From DAOUAJ01 sp034433615 (GTDB taxonomy: Bacteria > Chloroflexota > Anaerolineae > DUEN01), in the NCBI GenBank assembly GCA_034433615.1, contig DAOUAJ010000335.1, positions 1-7,271 of the forward strand: 7,271 nt of DNA. The letters are read 5' to 3'. How positions within the stretch are numbered: position 1 is the first letter of the stretch; every line of letters begins with the position of its first letter. A model generated the notes under the pieces. The model saw only the letters and a list, made by a program, of their open reading frames with translations, searched no databases and was not told the DNA's origin. Position numbers and translations under genes: made by a program. Below, piece by piece: positions 1-4,793 of the stretch.

Positions 1-1266
1 GTCGAGGAGCGTAACGTCCGCAATGTGCTGGTGGACAGCATAGGCGTAGGATTAGCGTCCGGGATAGGTTCTTTCCTCTCGATTTTTCTGATCCGCCTGG
101 GTGCATCGGATTTCCTGGTGGGGCTGCTGACGGCCATGCCGGCGTTTACCGGGATGCTGCTGGCGATCCCGGTGGGGCAATTTCTGTCCCGGCAGCGCCA
201 GATTGTGCCCTGGTTCTCCTCAGCTCGATTCTTCGTGCTATCCTGTTACGCGTTGACCGGCCTGGTGCCCTTCTTCCTCGCCAGCCACCGGGCGGAGGCC
301 ATCATCGCCATCTGGGCACTGGCTACCTTGCCTCAGACCATCGTGTCTGTGGCATTTACCGTTGTGATGGGTGGAGTCGCCGGGCCGCGCGGCCGCTTCT
401 CCTTGATGAGCCGTCGTTGGTCCCTGCTGGGTCTTACCAATGCCATCACCGCCTTGCTCATCGGCCAGGTCCTGGAGTTGATGGCCTTCCCGATCAACTA
501 TCAGGTGGTCTTCCTGGGCGCGACGGTGGGAGGGTTGATCAGCTTCTATTTCTCCAGTCACATCACGTTACCCGATCAGGAGCCACCTCCGCCGGTTCCC
601 AAGGGCCAGCCTCTTCCCCGGCGTCTGCGTGAGCGTCTGGGCGAGGTCATAGACAATCGGGCGTTCGTGCGCTTTCTGATCAGCCAGTTTGTCTTTCGGT
701 GGGGGCTGATGCTGCCGGTGCCCCTCATTCCTATCTACTGGGTGCGCCAACTGAGCGCCAGCGATGGTTGGATCGGTTTCTTAAACACCACCCAGAGTGC
801 CGTTCTGCTGGGTGCATACTTTATGTGGAGCCGGCTTTCCCGACGACGCGGCGAGCGCTTCGTCTTACTCGCTTCTACGCTGGGGATCAGCCTGTACCCG
901 CTGTTGACCGCTCTCACGCCTCGGGTGGAACCGTTAATACCGTTGGTGGCACTGGCAGGAATCTTCCGTGCGGGTGTGGACCTGGTCTTCTTCGATTTGG
1001 CGTTAGCTACCTGCCCGGAGCGAGAGAGCCCCTTCTACATTGGCATCTATCAGACAACTGCTCACATCGTCAGCTTTTTAGCACCGCTACTGGGGACCAC
1101 CTTCTCCTCCCACATTGGTATTGCCCCGGCACTGATGATCGGCACCGGGTTAGGAATAGCAGGCTGGTTGATGATGGTAGTGCTGCGCGTCAGCCAGCAA
1201 GACGGAGTCAGTTCAGACCCTAAGAGTTTCGGCCTGTCCTCTGTACCTGGCCAGGGAGACTCTTAG
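1..1266 (+). CDS. MFS-type transporter, 5'-truncated by window edge
   Basis: This is a polytopic inner-membrane permease of the major facilitator superfamily type; its substrate cannot be told from sequence. The frame is open from base 1 (reading VEERNVRN before the GTG at 25), so the real start is upstream and the GTG at 25 is unlikely to be it. About twelve hydrophobic segments can be counted in the 421 visible residues, for example IGVGLASGIGSFLSIFLIR, FLVGLLTAMPAFTGMLLAI, SLLGLTNAITALLIGQVLEL and IGTGLGIAGWLMMVVL, so probably only a short N-terminal piece is missing. A basic loop GRFSLMSRRW follows the fourth segment. A hydrophilic Pro-rich, Arg-rich loop (LPDQEPPPPVPKGQPLPRR) separates the two six-helix halves, as is usual for MFS carriers. 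The stop TAG at 1264-1266 lies inside one arm of an inverted repeat. The gene converges on the oxidoreductase gene 24 bp away. The family call is good; the transported compound is unknown. Confidence 0.85.
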   Translation, partial: VEERNVRNVLVDSIGVGLASGIGSFLSIFLIRLGASDFLVGLLTAMPAFTGMLLAIPVGQFLSRQRQIVPWFSSARFFVLSCYALTGLVPFFLASHRAEAIIAIWALATLPQTIVSVAFTVVMGGVAGPRGRFSLMSRRWSLLGLTNAITALLIGQVLELMAFPINYQVVFLGATVGGLISFYFSSHITLPDQEPPPPVPKGQPLPRRLRERLGEVIDNRAFVRFLISQFVFRWGLMLPVPLIPIYWVRQLSASDGWIGFLNTTQSAVLLGAYFMWSRLSRRRGERFVLLASTLGISLYPLLTALTPRVEPLIPLVALAGIFRAGVDLVFFDLALATCPERESPFYIGIYQTTAHIVSFLAPLLGTTFSSHIGIAPALMIGTGLGIAGWLMMVVLRVSQQDGVSSDPKSFGLSSVPGQGDS

Positions 1267-1271
1267 GGTCT
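1215..1271. repeat. 13-bp perfect inverted repeat at convergent gene junction
   Basis: Arm AGACCCTAAGAGT (1215-1227) is the exact reverse complement of ACTCTTAGGGTCT (1259-1271), with 31 bases between the arms. The right arm contains the TAG stop of the permease gene. The intervening part also has GGCC/GGCC ends that could pair. No T-run follows on either strand, so it is not a classical intrinsic terminator. Its position between two convergent genes suggests a bidirectional 3'-end hairpin that stabilises or helps end both transcripts, possibly together with Rho. Confidence 0.6.
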
Positions 1272-1290
1272 AAGCCGGTGCAACAACACA

Positions 1291-2391
1291 TCACCGATAA
1301 GTCGCCGGGTCGGCCTGAGCGATCTCCTCAGCCGTAACTTCACGCCCCAGGTGGCTGGACAGATAAATGCCCTCCGTGATCTCTGCCGTCCTGAGCGCCA
1401 GGCCGGCCGTGTCCAATAGTGGTATGCGCCCCAATTGCGCCCACACCCAATGACGCTGCGAGTTGTCATAGCCTGCGGTGGTGGGGTCACACTGATGCCA
1501 GCGCCAGTCGGCCGTCTTCACGTCAAAGGTAGCATCCATCTCCATGTCGGAGAAGGTGGTGAAGTAAGAGAGTGGCTCTAGCCGCAGGCCGGCCTTGGAG
1601 CCGAAGATATGGTCTCCGTCGGGTTGATCGGAATGAATAGCCCACGCCTCTTCAATGAAGTAGGTGATACCTCCTTCTAGCCGTACCAGGCCCATGCCTA
1701 ATTCCTCGACGTCATAGCCGCTGCTCTTTCGGCGCTCCGGGTACATGTTGTCTAGTCTCTGGTACGTGACGCCAGACACGCTCTTCAGCGCCGGATTGCC
1801 GAGCAGCCACATCATGCGACCGATGTGATAGACGGCCATGTCCAACATGGCGCCGCCGCCCGCGGTCGCGCGCTGCACGAACTGGGCCGTCCCATAGCCA
1901 TCTACGAAGGGGCGGCCCCGCCGACGATAGTGGCTGGACTTGGCATAATAGATCTCACCCAGACGGCCCTCGTCAATTAACCGCTTGGCAGCTCGTGCCT
2001 CCGGTTCATAGAGGGTATTCAGTTGCATGTGGAGCATGCGTCCCAACCGTCTGGCTGTCTCGTACATCTGCCGCGCTTCGTGATAGACCCAGGCCAGGGG
2101 CTTCTCGCAATAGACGTTCTTGCCTGCTTCCAAAGCGGCAATGGTCACCGGAGCATGTAAGCGGTTGTGCAGGCACACATCCACCGATTGGATGTCGTCC
2201 CGCCGTAGCAATTCCTGATACTCTGTGTAGACATAGGGAACACCAAACTCCTGAGCCACCCGCCTGGCCTCGTCTTCGCGGATGTCGGCCACGGCTACGA
2301 TCTCCGCTTCGGGGATCTCCCGGTACTGGCGCAGATGGTGTTTACCGATTTGCCCAACACCGATGATGCCGATACGTACTTTGTCACTCAT
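1291..2391 (-). CDS. Gfo/Idh/MocA family NAD(P)-dependent oxidoreductase
   Basis: This is a probable cytosolic dehydrogenase of 366 aa, close to the usual family length. It oxidises or reduces a sugar, inositol or related hydroxy compound with NAD(P); the substrate is not identifiable. The N-terminal Rossmann domain has the dinucleotide-binding GVGQIG at residues 11-16. The family's EKP motif follows in NVYCEKPLA (residues 92-100), where the Lys is the conserved active-site/cofactor residue. The C-terminal domain has GGGAMLDMAVYHIG (178-191), matching the GGG-x3-D-x4-H pattern with Asp184 and His189 as the expected catalytic pair. The frame is open further upstream, but a strong AAAGGAGG Shine-Dalgarno (2398-2405, complement) is 6 nt from the ATG at 2391 and only 3 nt from the adjacent ATG at 2394, so I chose 2391. 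It is transcribed away from rho and converges on the permease gene; a functional link to the permease is possible but unproven. Confidence 0.93.
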   Translation of the reverse strand: MSDKVRIGIIGVGQIGKHHLRQYREIPEAEIVAVADIREDEARRVAQEFGVPYVYTEYQELLRRDDIQSVDVCLHNRLHAPVTIAALEAGKNVYCEKPLAWVYHEARQMYETARRLGRMLHMQLNTLYEPEARAAKRLIDEGRLGEIYYAKSSHYRRRGRPFVDGYGTAQFVQRATAGGGAMLDMAVYHIGRMMWLLGNPALKSVSGVTYQRLDNMYPERRKSSGYDVEELGMGLVRLEGGITYFIEEAWAIHSDQPDGDHIFGSKAGLRLEPLSYFTTFSDMEMDATFDVKTADWRWHQCDPTTAGYDNSQRHWVWAQLGRIPLLDTAGLALRTAEITEGIYLSSHLGREVTAEEIAQADPATYR

Positions 2392-2423
2392 CATGAGCCT
2401 CCTTTGCTCGCAGAGTTGGCGAT

Positions 2424-2452
2424 AGTCTACAAGCGCATGGCGCAAAATGCAA
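2424..2452 (-). promoter_or_regulatory. weak candidate promoter for the oxidoreductase gene
   Basis: Read on the minus strand, TTGCAT (complement of 2447-2452) and TAGACT (complement of 2424-2429) are separated by exactly 17 nt. They would start transcription about 25 nt before the ATG at 2391. The match to sigma-70 consensus is only partial (3/6 and 4/6), so this is a best guess among the available upstream bases rather than a firm call. Confidence 0.3.
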
Positions 2453-2482
2453 GAATGAGTCGGTCGGGTGTAAAGTGAAATA

Positions 2483-2511
2483 TTGACGATTGCAGATATT
2501 GGTGCTATAAT
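2483..2511 (+). promoter_or_regulatory. near-consensus sigma-70 promoter, extended -10, for the rho transcript
   Basis: TTGACG (2483-2488), a 17-nt spacer and a perfect TATAAT (2506-2511) preceded by TG one base away (2503-2504) give an extended -10 promoter. The expected start is near A2518. The only plus-strand gene downstream is rho, 344 nt away, so this probably drives rho through a long leader. It lies back to back with the oxidoreductase gene's upstream region. Confidence 0.85.
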
Positions 2512-2517
2512 GTAATC

Positions 2518-2861
2518 AGTAGTCCACCGCCTGGGGAGCGGGTTGCCCACGGGCCCCGCATAGGTGTTCCACCATACCTGGCGTCCGCGAGCCGGGGCGC
2601 AACATTATGGATCTTCCTCGATCATTCCGCTTCGGTCTCGCCGGGCGAGGCTCCCCTCTATACTGGCACTATTCCCATTGTTCTGAATGCATGTATCTGA
2701 TTGCCGAGATATAATCACAGATCTCATATCTCGTCTGGTCTCTATTAGAGCTATTTGGAAATGACGCCCTGATCATGGACTCAAAGCGCGTCTATGGTCG
2801 CGCCGTTTGTTAGCCTGGGAGGGGATCCTTCCCCAAAAAGATCGTTTTGGAGAGAGCAGAA
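2518..2861 (+). promoter_or_regulatory. long structured 5' leader of rho
   Basis: No gene longer than a few dozen codons is found in this 344-nt stretch. The first half folds on paper into a multibranch RNA. A closing stem GGGGAGC/GCTCCCC (2533-2539 with 2650-2656) encloses hairpins at 2540-2557, 2562-2579 (AGGTGT/ATACCT), 2581-2600 (GCGTCC/GGGCGC) and 2637-2649 (CTCGC/GCGAG). Further down is an 8-bp inverted repeat (2705-2733). Near the ribosome-binding site, two hairpins that share the CC at 2833-2834 compete: GGGGA/TCCCC (2821-2834) and CCAAAA/TTTTGG (2833-2850), the latter covering the first bases of the rho Shine-Dalgarno. Rho autoregulates through its leader in E. coli, so a similar role is plausible here. 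The structure is read by eye, not computed, and I do not recognise it as a known RNA family. Confidence 0.5.
2705..2733. repeat. 8-bp perfect inverted repeat in rho leader
   Basis: CGAGATAT (2705-2712) and ATATCTCG (2726-2733) are exact reverse complements with a 13-nt loop that itself contains AGATCT. A perfect TATAAT (2710-2715) overlaps the left arm but has no acceptable -35 at 16-18 nt. It could be an RNA hairpin in the leader or an operator-like site around a secondary start; I cannot tell which. Confidence 0.4.
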
Positions 2862-4121
2862 GTGGACATAGCAGAATTAGAAACCAAAACACTGACTGAG
2901 CTGCAAGATCTGGCACGCGAGATGGGGCTTACGGGGTACACGCGCCTGAAGAAGTACGACCTGATCATGCGCCTGCTGCGGGCCGAAGCCGAACGCCAGG
3001 GATATATCTTCGGCGGCGGTGTGTTGGAGATCGTCGCCGATGGGATCGGATTCCTGCGTTCGGACCATCTGTTACCCGGGCCGGAAGATGTTTACGTCTC
3101 TCAGTCACAGATTCGTCGCTTTGGCTTGCGCACGGGCGATTTTGTAGTCGGGCAGGTAAGGCCACCCAAGGACACCGAGAAGTATTATGGCCTGTTGAAG
3201 GTAGAAGCAGTCAACGGCCTCGATCCCGAAGTGGCCAAGCAACGCCCTTTGTTCGAGCGCCAGACCCCTATCTTCCCCAATCGGCGATTCAAGCTGGAGA
3301 CTAAGCCGAACATCCTGGCCACTCGCTTGATTGACCTCATCGCGCCGATTGGCCGGGGACAGCGTGGTCTCATCGTGTCGCCACCCAAAGCCGGGAAGAC
3401 CACTATCCTCAAGCGTATCGCCAACGGAATCACCGCCAATTACAACGACGTCCACCTGATGGTGGTGCTCATCGGCGAACGCCCGGAAGAGGTCACCGAC
3501 ATGGATCGCTCGGTTGAGGCGGAAGTGATCAGCTCCACCTTCGATGAGCCGGTGCAGAACCATGTGCGGGTAGCAGAGATGGCGTTGGAGCGGGCCAAGC
3601 GTCTAGTGGAAGGCAAGCGCGACGTCGTCATCCTGTTGGATTCTATCACCCGCCTGACCCGGGCGTACAACCTGGTTGAGCCACCCAGCGGCCGTACCCT
3701 GTCCGGCGGTATTGACCCGGCGGCCCTCTATCCGCCCAAACGCTTTTTCGGCGCAGCGCGTAACATCGAAGAAGGTGGCAGCCTGACCATCATCGCCACT
3801 TGCCTGGTGGACACCGGTAGCCGCATGGATGACGTGATTTATGAAGAGTTTAAGGGCACCGGTAACATGGAGCTCCACCTGAACCGCCGCCTGGCGGAAC
3901 GCCGCATCTTCCCGGCCATTGACATTGAGCGTTCCAGCACACGCCGCGAGGACCTCTTGCTGGATCAAGAGACGCTCAGCAAGGTTTATACACTCCGCCG
4001 CATGTTAGATGCGTTGCGCCAGCAGGGCGATGAGGATCCCATCATCCCCGTGATCGAGCGCATGGCGCGCACCCGCGACAACCAGGAGTTCCTGGCAACG
4101 CTCACCCGTGACATGTTGTAA
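2862..4121 (+). CDS. rho: transcription termination factor Rho
   Basis: This encodes the hexameric RNA-dependent ATPase/helicase that ends transcription at Rho-dependent sites in the cytosol. From the chosen start it is 419 aa, the same length as I recall for E. coli Rho. Domains in order: N-terminal helical Rho_N (about 1-45), cold-shock-like RNA-binding domain with GFLRS (63-67) and VYVSQSQIRRF (77-87), then the RecA-like ATPase. Walker A is PPKAGKT (174-180), the catalytic Glu lies in GERPEEV (E206), Walker B is VVILLD (255-260), the Q-loop is PPSGRTLSGGID (274-285), the R-loop is around KGTGNMELHL (331-340), and the arginine finger region is SSTRRED (358-364). The TTG at 2847 is also in frame, but GGAGAG (2849-2854) sits 7 nt before the GTG at 2862, which is therefore preferred. 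One departure is Gly205 where E. coli has Asp before the catalytic Glu. It is probably transcribed alone: a leader precedes it and a terminator-like hairpin follows. Confidence 0.98.
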   Translation: MDIAELETKTLTELQDLAREMGLTGYTRLKKYDLIMRLLRAEAERQGYIFGGGVLEIVADGIGFLRSDHLLPGPEDVYVSQSQIRRFGLRTGDFVVGQVRPPKDTEKYYGLLKVEAVNGLDPEVAKQRPLFERQTPIFPNRRFKLETKPNILATRLIDLIAPIGRGQRGLIVSPPKAGKTTILKRIANGITANYNDVHLMVVLIGERPEEVTDMDRSVEAEVISSTFDEPVQNHVRVAEMALERAKRLVEGKRDVVILLDSITRLTRAYNLVEPPSGRTLSGGIDPAALYPPKRFFGAARNIEEGGSLTIIATCLVDTGSRMDDVIYEEFKGTGNMELHLNRRLAERRIFPAIDIERSSTRREDLLLDQETLSKVYTLRRMLDALRQQGDEDPIIPVIERMARTRDNQEFLATLTRDML

Positions 4122-4160
4122 CCGCGTCCTGAGTCCCAAAAGCGTGACCATTTTGCGCGC

Positions 4161-4270
4161 CAGGGCTTTTCAAGCTTCCAACGGACCTGGTGGCTAAGGT
4201 CACGGCTACCTTTGCCAGGCCCGCCTACGCGAGCTCTTCTGCCGATTGATAAGGGTGTTGAAAAGCCCTG
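4161..4270. repeat. 110-bp segment bounded by 13-bp perfect inverted repeats; MITE-like or large hairpin
   Basis: CAGGGCTTTTCAA (4161-4173) and TTGAAAAGCCCTG (4258-4270) are exact reverse complements. Between them, CCTGG/CCAGG and AAGGT/ACCTT can pair as an inner hairpin (roughly 4184-4219). The size and terminal repeats resemble a miniature inverted-repeat element. However, the bases immediately flanking the outer ends (GCGCGC and TTTGCA) are not a direct repeat, so there is no target duplication to support insertion. It contains no gene. It could equally be a large 3' hairpin of the rho transcript. Confidence 0.5.
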
Positions 4271-4315
4271 TTTGCACGTGGGATCCCGCAACAAGTCCGG
4301 TTGGCCATGTGACCA

Positions 4316-4350
4316 GGCGGCGCGTTTTAAACCGCCGCCGTTCTTATTGC
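4316..4350 (+). terminator. candidate intrinsic terminator after rho
   Basis: GGCGGCG (4316-4322) pairs with CGCCGCC (4333-4339) across a 10-nt loop (CGTTTTAAAC) in which GT/AC can add pairs. The stem is followed by GTTCTTATT, a moderately T-rich tail. It stands between rho and the next promoter at 4373 and would insulate the two units. The imperfect tail lowers confidence. Confidence 0.6.
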
Positions 4351-4372
4351 GTTATCCCCACGCGCATCGCAA

Positions 4373-4401
4373 TTGACACCTGGCCCTATTGGTGTTATAC
4401 T
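4373..4401 (+). promoter_or_regulatory. near-consensus sigma-70 promoter for the B12 riboswitch operon
   Basis: A perfect TTGACA (4373-4378), a 17-nt spacer and TATACT (4396-4401) with TG one base upstream (4393-4394) form an extended -10 promoter. The expected start is near A4408, 12 nt before the first stem of the riboswitch. It has the same layout as the rho promoter at 2483-2511. Such a strong promoter fits an operon controlled after initiation by an RNA switch. Confidence 0.9.
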
Positions 4402-4419
4402 ATTGCTAACCGAATAGCT

Positions 4420-4607
4420 GTAGAGGTACCCGAAGCCCGGATGCGAGGGTTTAAGGGGGGAAGCCGGTGAGAGTCCGGCGCTGTCCCGCAACTGTAACCT
4501 GGCAGATGGTGGATGGCAAATAGCTGATAGCGGATGTCCCACAGGGGTCCTGCTATCAGCCACCAGCCATCGGCCATTAGCCAGGGAGCCAGGATGCCCA
4601 CCTCTAC
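4420..4607 (+). ncRNA. cobalamin (adenosylcobalamin-type, class I-like) riboswitch
   Basis: This 188-nt aptamer binds cobalamin and controls the genes downstream. Closing stem P1 is GTAGAGGT (4420-4427) with ACCTCTAC (4600-4607), eight perfect pairs. The conserved core is intact: GGGTTTAAGG upstream, then GGGAAGCCGGTGAGAGTCCGG, and CCCGCAACTGTAACC (4485-4499). The B12 box AGCCAGGATGCC is at 4587-4598. Between core and box lies a long peripheral arm with four stacked helices: CCTGGC/GCCAGG (4498-4503 with 4580-4585), ATGG/CCAT (4506-4509 with 4574-4577), GATGGC/GCCATC (4512-4517 with 4566-4571) and CTGATAGC/GCTATCAG (4524-4531 with 4552-4559). A strong promoter sits directly upstream and an intrinsic terminator is 62 nt downstream. 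In this family such an arrangement usually means genes are off when B12 is bound. The family identity is near certain; the ligand form (adenosyl versus methyl/hydroxo) is inferred from the large peripheral arm. Confidence 0.97.
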
Positions 4608-4668
4608 CGAGTTCTCGACCCACCTTCGAGCGAAAGGGGGGCGGGAGAGCGATGAAGATCGTATTCCA

Positions 4669-4701
4669 GCCCCTTGTCGAAAGTGACAAGGGGTTTTTGT
4701 T
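4669..4701 (+). terminator. intrinsic terminator, expression platform of the riboswitch
   Basis: CCCCTTGTC (4670-4678) pairs perfectly with GACAAGGGG (4685-4693) across a GAAAGT loop and is followed by TTTTTGTT. A competing partner for the left arm exists upstream: AAGGGG (4634-4639) can pair with CCCCTT (4670-4675), making a candidate antiterminator. In between, CTCGA/TCGAG (4614-4630) forms a small hairpin. This fits transcriptional control by the riboswitch; the terminator is clear, the switching scheme is inferred. Confidence 0.92.
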
Positions 4702-4713
4702 AGAATGATGGGC

Positions 4714-4751
4714 AAGCTCCTCCGCCGTGCCAGGGTGGAGGAGCTTATTTT
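4714..4751 (+). promoter_or_regulatory. second hairpin: tandem terminator and/or SD-sequestering stem
   Basis: AAGCTCCTCC (4714-4723) pairs perfectly with GGAGGAGCTT (4737-4746) across a 13-nt loop, and ATTTTA follows. The 3' arm contains GGAGGAG, the strongest Shine-Dalgarno in this region, 8 nt before the ATG at 4752. The hairpin could act as a second terminator behind the first or, more interestingly, hide the ribosome-binding site so that translation is also controlled. The pairing is seen directly; the role is inference. Confidence 0.65.
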
Positions 4752-4793
4752 ATGGACCGGATGTGTCCACAGGTTGGAGATGCAACGTCATGA
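4752..4793 (+). CDS. 13-codon leader mini-ORF overlapping the next start codon
   Basis: ATG at 4752 opens a 13-residue frame (MDRMCPQVGDATS) ending at TGA 4791-4793. Its ribosome-binding site GGAGGAG (4737-4743) is excellent and 8 nt away, while the following structural gene has only a modest GGAGA. The stop overlaps the next gene's start as ATGA, the classical arrangement for translational coupling. Ribosomes loading at the SD freed from the 4714-4746 hairpin could thus feed the toroid gene. The peptide itself resembles nothing I know and may have no function beyond coupling. Chance cannot be excluded for so short a frame. Confidence 0.4.
   Translation: MDRMCPQVGDATS

Noticed and set aside
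2392..2550. Upstream extension of the oxidoreductase to 2550
   Set aside because: The extra 53 residues have no family counterpart and would overlap the rho promoter; a strong SD precedes ATG 2391.
2518..2670. Identification of the structured rho leader as 6S, SRP, RNase P or tmRNA
   Set aside because: None of the conserved motifs of these RNAs that I know (for example the SRP GGUCAGG/GGAAGCAGCC segment) is present.
2710..2715. Second perfect TATAAT in the rho leader as a separate promoter
   Set aside because: No acceptable -35 hexamer is found 16-18 nt upstream (ATGCAT at 17 nt) and there is no extended -10 TG; kept only as a note with the inverted repeat.
2965..3968. Several minus-strand open frames opposite rho
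   Set aside because: They mirror a highly conserved coding sequence, as expected in a GC-rich genome; none has a signal, domain or ribosome-binding site.
4246..4470. Plus-strand 74-codon frame spanning the promoter and the first part of the riboswitch
   Set aside because: It runs through a terminator-like hairpin, a -35/-10 pair and the aptamer core, lacks a good SD and shows no protein features.
4327..4715. Minus-strand open frames of about 105-120 codons across the riboswitch region
   Set aside because: They lie over the promoter, riboswitch and terminator, have low-complexity, atypical composition and no recognisable domain; the RNA features explain the sequence better.
4727..4789. GTG at 4727 as start of the toroid protein
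   Set aside because: It would add 21 non-hydrophobic residues before an evident signal peptide, and the region is occupied by a regulatory hairpin; ATG 4790 fits better.
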